From: Fratercula arctica
Taxonomy: Eukaryota; Chordata; Aves; Charadriiformes; Alcidae
Direction: 5' to 3'
Assembly: GCA_947846985.1 (NCBI GenBank)
Contig: CANTUZ010000005.1
Coordinates: 24,896,389-24,960,388, forward strand
DNA: 64,000 nt
In this document: positions 13,496 through 26,450 of the stretch, in pieces
How positions within the stretch are numbered: the stretch's first letter is position 1
Layout of the letters: every line of letters begins with the position of its first letter
Made by a program: the position numbers and the translations under genes
Notes under the pieces: model-generated
What the model was told of the DNA's origin: nothing
The model's database searches: none
The model's input: the letters and a program-made list of their open reading frames with translations, nothing else

Positions 13496-13500
13496 GGTAT
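13496..13500. repeat. Target-site duplication, right copy (GGTAT)
   Basis: It directly follows the terminal ACA of the LTR and matches 13140-13144. Confidence 0.88.
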
Positions 13501-14840
13501 CTCACAGAAAATAATTGGAATGTAACAAATTTAACAGAAAGTAAATTTAAATCAAGGCAAAAAATTCAGCTATTATGCCATGAAACTGTTCGCTCTTTCT
13601 CTCTTCCTTCAAAAGATACCATGCATTCCTAGAAAATAAAATATTAATACCAGAAGATGTTGTCAACTCTCAGTTCTGGAATACTTAATCACAAATTAAG
13701 GTTAAGGATAATCTGGGGAACTGACCCTTTGAAGCAAAGGGGAGATTTGAGACTGTCTCTCTCATGTCTTGAATGGACTTTCAGACAGAAAAAGTGCTCA
13801 TCCCTCCATTTGGTACATGAATCTTGCATTCGCTTGTCCCTGTCTGTCTTTAGCAGACTTTAAAATGCATAATGTCTCAAAAATGCCAATATACTTTGTC
13901 GAGTAAATGTCAAAATGAACTGTTTTGACATTTCTGTAACATAAATATTATGATTCAGCCAAAAGTAATTGCAAATTCAATCCAAACTTATGACTACTCT
14001 CACTGAAACTGCTGATTTGCCAGAGGTAGGTTGCTCAGTTACACTTGTGACTCTCAAGTTTTTAACATCTTCTGTAAAATTACTTTTACAAACCTGGATG
14101 AAGCCCCTAGTTATATAGAAACTTTTATTATTACTGTTAGTCTCATCATTAGTTAATGAAGTTTTCATTTTAGTTCTAGACGTAGACATAAAGATGTCCC
14201 TTTGTTAAATGCCTCCAGAATTCGCTATCTGTAGTGTATAAGTCTGAGATATGTGCATCACTGAAGAGTTTATACTGTTTACTTTTTTTTTCTAAAATAC
14301 TTTTGTAAGTGCATCTGGATAAGTTTTTTAAAAAACATCTGTGTTTCCAGTTTTGTTCTTTCATTTGAATCAGACTAGTATGTATCTATATGAATAGGTA
14401 TGTCTTTATGTATTATGCATAAGCGTTATAGAACCATATATAATGCATAAGAACAAATACTTTGAATCCCATTCAGTCCTCACTGTAGAAAACTTGTCTT
14501 TGAACCATAATGTTAAAGTTTTGGTGATGTTTCTTTCTTATTGGAATCAGACATCACTTTGTAGGGGATTTTCCAAAATTGCACCTTAGAGAAGCTTTAG
14601 GGCAATTCTGCAGCTGTTCCTCTGATGATATGTAAAACTTAATTCTGTTTCTGTAAGAGGCTGTAATGGATACCAAAGGATTAATCACTTGTTGTTACAT
14701 ACAGTCTAAGAATCTACTACATCCTCATTGTCATATATTGTGGACTAAGATTACATGAAAACAAGGTGATCTATCCCTCAGAACCTGTGTACCTCAATAA
14801 GAAGAGAAAGCAAGTCAGCTGATGGTGCTAACCTTTATTT
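13501..14840. other. AT-rich non-coding DNA
   Basis: I see no gene or repeat. Open frames of 62-70 codons at 13657-13863, 13977-14189 and 14176-14364 overlap on opposite strands and have no recognisable features. Confidence 0.7.
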
Positions 14841-14859
14841 AAAAAAAAAAAAAAAAAAA
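14841..14859. repeat. A19 homopolymer tract
   Basis: Nineteen consecutive A residues follow 'acctttattt', and 'gaagatgatgg' follows. There is no sign of a retrocopied transcript upstream. Confidence 0.9.
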
Positions 14860-15717
14860 GAAGATGATGGTGAAGGAAAGATAGTTAAAATTCTCCTAAC
14901 TAGCTTTAGTATCTTTGAAAAACAAATAACTCAAACGTGGAAGCTTTAGAGGGATGAATGATGAACAATGGCACATGAAATAGTTGCATTACTATTTTAT
15001 GTTGCCATCATCCTAATTCTCAGTACTATTCATCAGTTTCATTAATTGAGCATGTGAAAGAAATGGTAATAAAATACAGGACAGCTCTGCAATTCAGTGT
15101 TGGAGCCCATAAAATGTTACAGTTTCATTTTCAAAAGTTAAGAAAGAATGACAAGACAATGTACAGTATGAGAGCTTTGAGACTGAAAACTATGAAAAAG
15201 GGATGGACATGTAAATTGCCCAGCCACTTAAGTAGAGAAATCAGACAAAAATAACCAGAGTAACCCAGCAATATGCACTGAGAAAGTGGACGTTTTTCAT
15301 TATTATACCTCTATCAATATCACTAGATGGTTTTAGTTCTGTATGTATACACAGTTACTTTACAACATGCTGTGAACTTGGTATCATAAAACATGATATC
15401 AGTGTGGGTTTTCCATTAAATGAAAAGGATATTCGTCCAGATGAAAGTATCAGCCTGTGTGGAATCCCAGCAAAAACAGGCCTGTGGCCTTGGTCATTGG
15501 CCATCTAAAACAGATCTCTTTACTGCATTTGGTGATTTTTTGATCACTCTTAGATACTCGTACTTATGTTCAAGTGCAATAATAGGAAACAAATGGCATA
15601 TAGTACTTTAGGGGACACTGTGAGATCAAATAAAACATCAGACAAAGTTTTACAGAACTTGAAACTGAATTGTTTCAGTCGCTTTCATTTATCAACTCTA
15701 GTGGGGAAAAAAAGTAA
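14860..15717. other. AT-rich non-coding DNA
   Basis: No gene or repeat family recognised. Confidence 0.68.
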
Positions 15718-15792
15718 ATCACAGAATCACAGAATGGTAGGGGTTGGAAGGGAGCTCCGGAGATCATCTAGTCCAACCCCCCTGTCAAATGT
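15718..15792 (-). mobile_element. CR1 LINE 3' end
   Basis: 'atcacagaatcacagaatgg', 'ggttggaagggagctccgg' and 'agatcatctagtccaacccccctg' are the antisense of the CR1 3' untranslated region. They include two copies of the terminal 8-bp repeat at the left edge, which is the 3' end of the element. Similarity to the common bird consensus is high up to about 15790 and then fades; the sequence to about 15835 may be a decayed continuation. CR1 is a non-LTR retrotransposon that inserts as 5'-truncated copies without target duplications, so the right limit is a truncation or decay point. Confidence 0.92.
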
Positions 15793-17237
15793 CTCTACAG
15801 CATATTGCAATCCAAATTAGGCAGACTCAGGCCAGAACAACTCAATCTGAAGATCAAGATGTAGAGAGACTAGAAGTGGTCAAACACATAGAGGAAAAAT
15901 ATGCAATGATACTTCTAAAAGACGGAAAAAAACATACAAGAAACATTTTTCTTGATGCTCGTTCCTTTTTTTGAACAGGCTTTTGGTTTTATTTAAACTG
16001 AGTTGCATAATTTTTTGTAGTTTGTTTTTCAAAATATATAATTTTGTAATTTTCACTTCTGTAAACATTGTTAGAACACATGAATTAGTAAAGACAGATA
16101 CCAAGGTAAAGAATCATAATAAAGTAAAATGAAATAAAATAAAACAAAATTACCTGCCTTTATAAACAGTTTGCACTAGACTAAAAAGGCTGTAGGTCTG
16201 TGTTTGGCTGATTACCACAAAATGCTATGTGCCTTTTGCCATGCAGAGGAAGTTTGATGGTGTTTTTGTCTGTCTATTCTCTTGATTTTTGTCAGCAAAA
16301 TTTTAGATTTTAGTGCAGAGTTAATCTAATCTGCCATTTTGTTTTTAAGAGTATCTGGGAACAGCAGAGAAAGTGACCATGCTGTAAAATTTGTTGACAT
16401 AGCTGTAAATGTCTGCATAATTCATATTCCCAGTGTCATACAAACACTGCATTTTTTAAAAAAAACACAGTTCTGTTATGCTTTCTGTATCAAAGAAAAA
16501 ATGGGATTGTGTGATTTTTCTCTTCCCTGCAATATGCCAAACAGAATGTCTAACTTTTAGTATGGATTTCCCTCCTCATTTTACCACCATGGTAAATAGA
16601 CCTCAGAATTGAGTTTGCAGAGAGGTCAGTAGATGGGGATGTCCTCAATTTCTTTCTGTACAAAGTGGGATCATCCTGTCATACGTTCGTTCTTTCTTAG
16701 CTGTTGAGCTTCTGGATTTCATGTAACCACCTGAGCTACTTAGAGAACTTTAATTTCCAAGACCTGGGCAGCCTGCCTACCTTTTCACACACTTAATAAA
16801 ACCAGACAGAAAGAATTACAGACTTAAAAGGGAAAAGGGAGAAAAATGCTTATGGAAAAAGTAACAGAAGGTTGTTATTCTAAAGAGGGTTCACATTTGT
16901 TTCCAATATGAACCTTGAATATAGCATGGAAAATTGAAATAGTATTTTTCTTTGAGGGCTGCACCATCAGAAAAATGAATGGAAAGTGTGATTCAGGATT
17001 GCAGAGAATACCCAGCATACAACAATTTCAATATGAGTAATTTATAAGCAATTACTTCTCTCTACTTGGTTTCATTTTCTTGGAGTAAAATAATCGCCTC
17101 AGCATTGTTTCCCTCACTTTCTTTTTTTTTTTTTAATTACAGTGCTTTTTTTCATCCCAGTGTAAAAGGCAGTGCCACTTCTATTTTATAAAATGCCTGA
17201 TTTTAAATGTTACCCAAAGGGTTGAACTGATCAGTAA
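15793..17237. other. AT-rich non-coding DNA between two CR1 tails
   Basis: No gene or further repeat recognised. A short tandem-like 'taaaatgaaataaaataaaaca' run lies near 16122-16148. Confidence 0.68.
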
Positions 17238-17325
17238 TCATGGAATCACAGAATCACGGAATTTTTCAGAGTTGGAAGGGAGCTCTAGAGATCATCTAGT
17301 CCAACTCCCCTGCTAAAGCAGGAGT
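17238..17325 (-). mobile_element. CR1 LINE 3' end
   Basis: 'tcatggaatcacagaatcac', 'gttggaagggagctctagag', 'atcatctagtccaactcccc' and 'tgctaaagcagga' follow the antisense CR1 3' region closely. This copy keeps the 'CTGCTAAAGCAGG' block that the copy at 15718 has lost. It is truncated or unrecognisable beyond about 17325. It lies about 1.5 kb from the previous CR1 in the same orientation, but both carry a 3' end, so they are separate insertions. Confidence 0.93.
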
Positions 17326-18004
17326 GACAGCAGATAAATGGAGAATATGACTTCTTTAGCGCAGGAAGAAACAGAACTCTGTGAAATGAGTCTTCCAAAG
17401 AATTTGGAATTGGCTTTTTAAATTTTTTTTTATTTTCACTCAGATTTGCATGAGTAAGGCACAATAGCATGCAGATTTAACTATATACCAGACACAAAAT
17501 AGTAGCCAAACCCATCCCTGCCAAAAATTATGATATGACAGCTTTCATTAGTTCAGTATTTAACATGCAATGACTTCTGCTTTCTCTTGCACTTCTCACA
17601 CCCTCTGGGAATAGTGCACATCAGAATGGTTAATCCCTTCCTCATTAGCTTGATGCTGCATCCCTGCAATTTGCAAACAACTCCCCCCTGCCCACAGGTT
17701 TGGCATGTGTTTCTCAAGACTTCCTTGGAAATATTTTAATTATTTTTAATGCCCATGCTGAGTGGCAAGAGCAACGTCTAAACCTCAGATGATAGAACTG
17801 AGAAATTAGACATAAAGATACAAATTTCTTTAGCAAGCACTGTGGCTAGACAGCAACCCAGACACCTTATGTCCAAGGAAGCCAACTTCAAATATCGTGG
17901 AACAAATTGAAATGTAGATTGTTTAACTGCATGTCAGAAGTTAAACATGAGCTTTTTGATCGTGTTTACTTTTAATCTCAACTCATTACTCTATACAATT
18001 GTTG

Positions 18005-18030
18005 TATTTATTTATTATTTATTTATTTTA
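18005..18030. repeat. (TTTA)n short tandem repeat
   Basis: There are five to six imperfect TTTA/TTAT units in a row, ending 'atttattttatgac'. Confidence 0.8.
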
Positions 18031-21000
18031 TGACACTCAAAAGGGAATTTCAAGGTGACTGCTCCCACTTAAATTCAGCTTCACACTGTTTTCTAGCAAA
18101 ATAAATTTGGACTTTTCTGCATGTTCTCAATATTGACCACTAAAAAGATATATCCAGTTCTACTGAAAAGACAAATCTTTAGCACAGAGGAAATGGCTCG
18201 TATTGTTACTGGAAGCTCCTGTGTTCTTCAGTCCTTGTTCAGAGGATTGTTTTGTATGAGTCTATGGTAATGGAATCACTTGGGTCATCGTTATACACAA
18301 ACATACCAACTTGTCATGAAATACCAAAGATGAAGCATCAAGAGACTGTCACTGAACTGCTGAACTGAAGATTTCTGAACTCTTGCAAAACTTTTTTGTC
18401 TGGAAAGGCAAAAGGCTGTTTCTCCACGTTAATGATAGTTTGACTACCCATGGAATCTAAAGGCATAGTGGAAGAAAGGCTTACAGGGGGAGAAAAAAAC
18501 TTTAAAAATGATGATACAGCTGGAAAAAGTGCACAGTCTTTCTGATTAAGTGTCCCTACAGCAAGATACTCATCATTAAAGCTTGTCCACTTTTTCTAAC
18601 TGTATGTTTGTCCGCCAAAAAAAAAAAAATAATTACACTTTTCCACAAATCTTAACCCTCTTCCTTGTAAACCATTACAACTGTAATAACATGACAGAGC
18701 CAAAAATACGAACATATGGCTGTAAGTCCTCCTTAATAGGTAAAAGGTAAAATTTCATTTAAAATACCCTATCCAATTGATAATAACGAAGGACAGTCCA
18801 GGTAATTTCATATTTGAGCAAATCCAAACAAAGTTTCTTCCTGTCATAAAATAGAACTGGAAATTTGTTTGGAACAGCATTAGTTAATAATCATCTTAGT
18901 AAGCCATTTTTACTAAATATTTTTAAATTTCTCCTTTTTCTGTTTTTGAATTAGCTAACAACATACAATGATTTTTCAAATATATTTGCCGTTTAAACTA
19001 TTTTGAAGATTAGTTTATGACAATAACAGTTTGTCTGTAGCTTGTCTGCAAGCAGTTTATGGAACCGCTTTTGAATATATGCCATTTTGTTTAAGTATTT
19101 TCATTTTTATGTCTACTGTCTGGACATTTATCCATTTCTCATCTTCTTAAGTGTATATATTTTTTGCTATCTTTAGTCCTCTGTGAATTGCTTTTGCCAG
19201 GATGATATTCAGCATTTCTCCCACTCCCGCTCTTTAATCAGACACAGGTGTTTTGTATGTATCAGCTATTTATTATGCTGCAGAACTAACCCAAACTTGC
19301 AAATTCCATAATCTTGGAAGACTCATTCTTGGTGAAAGATGGTACGCTTCTTTAGAGACGGAAATAAATTATTAGCAAAAGCGTGTCTGTAATCACGTAC
19401 ATACAATCAGGTTGGCATCACTTCAGAGATCTTTGTGGCATACTGTTATCTAAGTAAGTATTGTCCCATGATAGGAACATTGACAGCTTCTTTGGATCCT
19501 CTAATGGACAGCAATACTGAGTTTATAGCTACCTCCCTGCTCTTTCTCAGCAGCTTATATTAAACTTGCTTAGGGGTTACTGATCCCTGGTCAATCCAGT
19601 TGTGTGGTCTCGGTGAACAAGAGGGTAAGCACCAGCCTTAGAGGGGGTGCTTGGATTTGTACTATGCAGAAGTACTTACACCACCTGTGCATAAGTTCTT
19701 AATTGCAGTGCCTATCTTATACATCTAGGTATTGAAAATTCAGTGAGATAGACTATTCATCCCTCTGTTTCAGACAAAGATCCTAATTCTCAACTTCAGG
19801 AATGCGTTTCAATTTTGTCTCAATTAACTATATAAGAATCAGTCCCCTGATTGGTAGCAAAAGTTAGATGTGAAAACTAAACAATATAAACAGTGCCCTC
19901 AGAAACTTTTCAATGAAAACTGTACAACAACCTCCTCCGTGTTAGAACATTACAGATGGTCCCCTAATCCTTTTTCTTTACCAATGAAAAAAGTTGAGAA
20001 CTACCACCAGTTAGCTAGGTAATTAACATCAACCACAATCCTGAAGAAGAGTTGATTGTACTTTTAACACATATTAGTAAATTGAGATAAACTTACTGGA
20101 AACTTCTTTATATCAAACTACTAATTATCTGTGAGTGGCTTACGTCATTTTTCTTTATCTAACTTTTTGTTAGCTAAATGTTTTTCTTTTTAGACACAAA
20201 CTTTCTTAGTGATAAAACTACATGGGGAAATACCTGTTCATCATAATGCAGGTGAGTCATCATGCCACTGGCAGACTAAAACAGAGTTTTAGTGACAGTT
20301 GTCACAAGCATGTAAATCATGATGTGGACAATGAAGAGTGTGACTAAGAGCTCTGTTTTCTGCAAGTAATTTGCAATGTGTGCTGAATTTATGCTGTTTC
20401 TAGTGAAACCTGTTCACTAGAATATTCATGGGAAAGGAATTAAAATGGGACATAATCACAGTAAAAGTAAATTTATTTTTAAACTGTGGCTTTTGCTTCG
20501 CTTAGCAGGCTTTCCATGTTGGTAAAGTTGGCAGAACTTATCTTTAAATTGGTGGTGGTCAATGAGAAATAGAATGTACTCCTGTGTCATTAAGGTAAAT
20601 GTCAATTTTGCCTTTATATGTAGTGGGCACAGGAGCATGTTCATCATATTTTGATTTTGACAACATTTTTTTCACATTCACAGCAGTTTACAAGTATTAG
20701 ACAGAGTCTCCCAGCATGCTCTGATCTGTGTAGGACCAATTTTATGTTTGTCCTCTCTGGCAAAAACCCCAGCTCAGTAAGGAGTTTGGATCATTAATTG
20801 AACAGTGGGCAATTATGTGAGAAGAGGTTTCTTAAGAGTATTACAAAGAAAGGAATTGGAAATGAAAAAAAGGTGCGTATTTTCCAAGGTAAGAGAAGTT
20901 AGCATAGGAGTAGGGATGCAAAGAATTCTGGAAACAAGATGCCTGACATTCTGACAGCGGGCAGTAACACCTTTTCATCTTCCAATTCAGAAGCTCTCCT

Positions 21001-22362
21001 CACTGCCCTTTTAGAGAGGTCAAGGTAGTTTTCTGGCCTCCTTTATTTCTACTTACGTCTATTAGTGTTTACCAAAATGAGAAGTGAACAAAATACAGCT
21101 GGGCAATCCTAAGGATTTAGCTCTTGCAGAGATTCCCTGAGCATAGCTGGAGTATTTTAACATTTACAGTTTTAAAATTTTGGACTGGGCTTGTCTCAGG
21201 CTGACTTTATTAATACTTCTCACTGCAGACATTAGAGAAGGGAATAATCTGGTGTGTACATTGTAGGAACTCAACTGCTCTGACTCCTGTGCTTCATTAT
21301 GATATACTAGCATCAACGTCCCTTATGTATTTCCCTCTCTATCAAACCAGCACTGTATCTTGTTTCAGCAGATGCAGTCGGCTTCATACTGTGCACTGAA
21401 TATATTTTCCCTTTGGTTAAGTGCACAGTAACCATAGTGCTGAGGATGATGCAGATGGAAACAACTCTCAGTCATGCAAGCTTGTCCAGGAATCCAGGGG
21501 GGCTGATTGCTGTCATGTTTAGAGTGCATTACTATGGTTGATTCATTCTGGAGTATGTGTGAATCTTCACCTTCTGACTTGTCCGTTCAGGGCAGACTTC
21601 ACTTTAGAAATCAGATTTTTTTTTCTGTTCATGAACTAATCATTTTCTACACTAATCTCCCTTCCCACGTATCCTTTGAACAATTACATGCCTTATTTTT
21701 TTATCCTTCTGAACCTTCTCTATAATAGTAATTGTTATTTAGGTTCGTACCCTAGCTAATTTAGAAGACTAATTTAGAAGACACAAATTTAGTAAATGTA
21801 GTAAAATCTTCAAGATGCTTGTAAAAGCTTTCCCAATTTTTTCCTGCCTGTTTATCAAAGAAGTAGAGCCTTCACTTGTACCTGACAGCACTGATTTATA
21901 CTTGTCTGAGAGAATCTTTTGCACCTTACGTCTGCAGTCTATTTTCATGCTTTGGGATGGCTGACCTGAAGTGAGGGAGGAGTATCAGAGATTCACTTTC
22001 ACCTGCCTCTGAAAAAGGAACTTGTTTGGAAAGAGGAAAAAGCTCTAAAAGAGATCATCTCTCTATTCCTTTCTTTACTTGTATTGAGACTGCCCTAATT
22101 CTTTGCAATAGCTTGTTACCATAGATGTGAAAGAAATTGCAAATCCATCTCAACAGCAAATGTAAAAGTTACAAAGACATGTGAGAGAACTGAAGGGAAA
22201 TTACATCTTCAGCTGCAGCTGAAGAGGTAGAGAAAAATAAAAAGGTGGATCTTCTTCCAAACATAAAATTACCGAGTTGAATCGAAAATAATTTGAAATT
22301 AATTTCCAAGATTGGAATTCCTAAAAATTGTTATGATGACAACACAGAAGCACTTTGCATAG

Positions 22363-22389
22363 AAAAATAAATAATTAAATAAATAAATA
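22363..22389. repeat. (AAAT)n short tandem repeat
   Basis: 'aaaaataaataattaaat' is followed by 'aaataaatac', then a brief 'catgcgtacatacat' run. It is a simple AAAT microsatellite with interruptions. Confidence 0.82.
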
Positions 22390-23404
22390 CATGCGTACAT
22401 ACATTTCTGTCACCAGAGAGTTTCCAATCTGTGAAGCAGTGAAAAGACAAGGTATGAATATTTTCAGGAGACTGCAGTGAAACAGACGGACGTTAGTCGT
22501 TAACATCATAAGCATTGATATTTGGCCAGCAGAGGTTGATCTTTGTCAAGTCAGTTTAAGAGAGGATGACAAGGTTGTTCATACTATAAACCAGAAGAAC
22601 CATCACAATATATGAGAAAAGAAAGGAAGAAATCATCATCTTTAAACTTTTTTCTAGGAGATGGGAGAGAATAATTTAAACTGCTAAAAAGGAATTATCT
22701 CCAGTCCCTCTCCTGAGAGGATTATGCTAGGGAACTGATCCCAAATATAAATAACAATAGTAAATATACTCAAATCTTGGAGCAGGTCTTGTAAATAATG
22801 AAATACAGTCCAGTACTGACAGGCAGAAATTTTTACTGCCTCATTTCAGAGTGACGTTGGGAAGTGGAAGGCAGCTGTAGTGTTTTTTGGGGATGTTGGG
22901 TGAAAATAATGCAAAGACTTTTAACAGAGGTTTGAAAAAAAAGAGGTAAGGGGATAAATAGTTACCATATTTTCATGTGAATAATCCACGTTCAGATAAC
23001 CTGCACTCTTTTAATAAAACTGTTCCTTGAAAATAAGTCCATAGATAGCCCACAGCTACTGATAAGGCATACAAAAATAGACAAAGAAAAGATCAAAGGG
23101 AGGGGCACATGTTGGAAGAAACAAATCTGCCAGTAGTGTATCAAATAGACTGTGTGTTAAGAAAGAGATGGACATTATATGGGTTTGGGGCAAGGAAGCA
23201 AACAGAGAAGAGTGTTAGATCTTTTACACACACGGAATTCACATTGCTGCTCAGGCTCAAGGCTGCTTTTTATCTATTAGTTTTTTAAACAGAACTATGT
23301 CATAGACATGAAAATGTGGCCAATAACACTGTTAATATATTTCTGTAATACCTGAAAATACCTTTATAAATATTAATAATTTCCATATTAGCATGCAATC
23401 TAGT

Positions 23405-23480
23405 GTGTATATAGTATCATAGACCCTTTAGAGAGTGGAAAAGTGAGGCACAGAGAGATCAACTGACATTTTTAAATCAT
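23405..23480 (-). mobile_element. Ancient LINE/CORE-SINE 3' remnant (MIR/L2/L3 type)
   Basis: 'gtggaaaagtgaggcacagagagatcaactgac' sits where the ancient consensus has 'gatgaggaaactgaggcacagagaggttaagtgac', read in antisense. This 3' core is shared by the MIR, L2 and CR1-L3 families of amniotes, so the exact family cannot be chosen by eye. The copy is heavily diverged, consistent with an insertion before modern birds arose. Confidence 0.6.
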
Positions 23481-26129
23481 AGTGCATCTTGGTTGTTTAA
23501 ACGCAAGTATAATCCCAGATGTCCTGTATCTAACTGGCTGATCAAGGTATTTTTTCATTCCATGCCTTTTCTCATGAAAATGTTTTGTGTTTGTGATGTA
23601 AGGCATACTTGAAACAAGTAGTTTGCTGAAGTATGCAAAAGAAAGTAAATGCAAATAGAAAAGACAAAATAGTAGTTTAGAAAATATTATCCCAATAAAA
23701 AACTTCAGAATATTTCTATTTTACTTTTGATGCATATACATACTTATTCATTTATGTGCTGTTATTAATTTCATTAAGTGAGAAAATTTGCCATGAGATA
23801 CTTCTTTTCTATTAAGGATGCAGACTCTAGTTCAAAACACTAGACATATTAACAGGTGTATAACAAAAAACTTAAGAAGGGGAAAAAATGCTTAACAAAC
23901 AATGAGAAGTAGAACTTGAAGTAAAAATGGTTATTTTATGATCTGTGATGAACCAGGTGAGTGATGATACCAAAAAAATAATCTCCACTGGAAACATGAA
24001 GTCAAGGGAGCGTGTCAAACTTATATCAGACAGCAAGGCTGAAAGCAGAACAGAGAATATTGTCAATGCTTATCTGAGTTGGAATGTAAACCAGGCTGCT
24101 AATGAACTCCTACATCAAATGATATCTAGATTGAAGTGAAATGAGTTGACAACTTACATGCAGATTTTTATGGCTATGGGCCTGCATCACAAACTCTGAC
24201 TTCGTAATTGGTGTTTGCGGTAAGTCCAAGTTATAAAGATGTGTGGTCTATGAACATATTTATACATAGTCCTCTTTGAAGAAATTATAGACAAATTTGC
24301 ATACAACATAATGACAATTCATACAGATTTGTCACTTTTTCCTCTTTGTGTCAAAGCATAGTTCAGATGCTCAACTTTTTCTTTCATACAGCTACTGCAT
24401 CCAGCATTAATCAAATCTAGAAAACAAAAAACAGAAGAAACTTGACAAGACACTTGTCAAAATGTGGAAACTATCTCAAGATAAATGTTACATCTTTCAC
24501 AGGGCTAAACATTTTGACCTTACCACTGAAACAGAAAATATTGTCAGTGATGCATAACCCAGATATGTTCTACCTTAATTGTTCTTCCCAAATGTTTCAT
24601 TTATGCACATGTACGCATATTCCCAGAACAGAATGAGGTTGCAAGATGTCATCTTTCCTGTCATATTCTGGTTAATGTCCATGCCTGATACCTATAGTGA
24701 ATCTGTCTCGAAGAGGAACTCCTAGCAAAGGCCATAGCAGAAATAAAGCCACCCTGCTACCCAGACTGCTCTGGGTGAGTAAAACTATCAAAGCAGTATT
24801 GTAAAAGGCGACACATTAGGTTGGAGAGCTTCCCCCCCTTCATTTGTTACAGAAATGACTGGCTGACTCCTGATTGCTTCAGGTGTCAGCTCAATGTAAG
24901 AGCTCCTCCTGCTGACCCCAACCAACACAATATCCTCCTAGTGACAAGCAGTCTTAAGCGGCAAAGTGCTTTGCCAAGTAGCAGGGAGTCAGGCTAAAGA
25001 GTTCAAAGACAACAGGATGACATATGAAGATTACTTGAAACGGGCAGAGTATGAAAGAAATGTTCCTAACACACTTTGGAAGAAATATTCTTAACACTGA
25101 TGTCTGTGTATTAGATTTCCTGCGTAGGTGTGGAATTCTTGAGGCTTTCCTTAATTAAAAAAAAAAAAAAAATAAATGGACACACTGAAAAGGATTTGCT
25201 GCTTTGGGAGACTTACTAGTTTTCAGACAAACTGTGGAAAACCCCCCATACAAACGATAACAAGTGAGACTAAGGGAGTACCAAGATGTAAACAACATAG
25301 GAGCATAAACTGCATCACAATAGTCACCCTGTGACTTAGGGTAAATACTGTTGTCACCTGTGCCATACTAAAATAGGAATTAGCACTACAGTTCCTTTAT
25401 GTTACTAATAGGTGATAGCAGCCATAGCAGGTTAGACATTCTTTTTTTCTAAGGCTTGCTCTTGTGCCATCCTTTAGAAACAAGGCAGTCCTGTGGACTA
25501 AGGTAGGAATTTCCCCTGGTTTCTTGCTCTTCAGTCTAAATAGCCCTGTACGGTTAGGTGATGACCACTTTGTTAATGCACTTTAGCAGCCACGTACCAT
25601 TACACCACTTTAACTCTGCTCCACTTATTAGACTGAACAATGAAAAATCACATGAACAACCAAAAATTTAGCAGTGCCAAAATAGCACCATTTCACCTTC
25701 TGCCTTCTCGACAGTTTTTAAAGAGATCTATTGTCAGTGTAATTTAGCAATCATGTTATGAAGACACTGTGTTTTTCTTTAAAACGGCAATGCTTGAAAC
25801 AAAAATTATTGTTGTCATCTCCTTCAGACTGAATTTAAACTTCAAGCAGGTATTTCCTTCCATTTTTCTCTTTTAAGAGGAAAGCTTGTTGGAAACACAG
25901 GGCCGATGACAGGCTCTTGAGGGTAAGCCAGTGAGTTACGATGACAAGAACCATTCTCAAGTGCTTTAATGGTGGATCATCCAAGGGGAAAAAAGAAACA
26001 TTCGGGCCTTATGTCTCTAGTGGGTACTTCAATTCACATCTGACCTACTGGATGCTGGTAAATGTAGGTTATCATTGTTTAGAATGATGGGCAAGCCCTC
26101 TCCAAACAATTGAGGTACTATTAGTGGGA
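23481..26129. other. AT-rich non-coding DNA
   Basis: I see no gene. There is an A16 tract at 25157-25172. The stretch 24890-24990 is a little richer in GC and contains 'caaagtgctttgcc', but no convincing RNA hairpin. Confidence 0.68.
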
Positions 26130-26450
26130 TATGATGTTATGAGCCGGAAAGGATCCTATGAGTACCTGCACTTTGAAGAGGTGAAAGGTTTACCGCTTTT
26201 TGTGTTGCCTTTTTTATCTTTCCTTTTTAAACAGTTTTAAAGCTGGATGACGTAATTGTTGTCCCAATGCTATTGCACTGAGAGAAGCCAGCTGACAAAC
26301 GTTGCAGAAAGATTGCAAAACTGCAGTTTGAAATATAATCTCAAACATTTAAACACTTAAATGAATAAATAAAGTAGCCAGCTGAATGTCAGCAGCTTAA
26401 AGCTTTGGCAGAAGAACAATGAAATGATCATCTGAGGAGATGCATGGGTA
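26130..26450. promoter_or_regulatory. Candidate conserved regulatory block
   Basis: This is unique, non-repetitive sequence with a dense set of factor-like motifs: TGACGTAA at 26248-26255 (CREB/ATF or PAR-bZIP type) overlapping a homeodomain core TAATTG at 26253-26258, an 'atgaataaataaag' run, and E-box-like CAGCTG motifs at 26289-26294 and 26379-26384. The texture resembles vertebrate conserved non-coding elements, but I cannot measure conservation. Motif matches are seen; the regulatory role is inference. Confidence 0.25.

Larger units (their letters stand above)
17326..23404. other. AT-rich non-coding DNA
   Basis: No gene or recognisable interspersed repeat in about 6 kb. It holds TTTA repeats at 18005-18030, an A13 run near 18618 and an AAAT microsatellite at 22363-22389. 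Small open frames near 20456, 21507 and elsewhere show no known similarity. Confidence 0.7.

Noticed and set aside
24960..24985. CAAAGTGCTT followed by AGTAGCAGG, reminiscent of the miR-17 family
   Set aside because: The internal bases differ, no complementary arm is visible, and no cluster mates are present.
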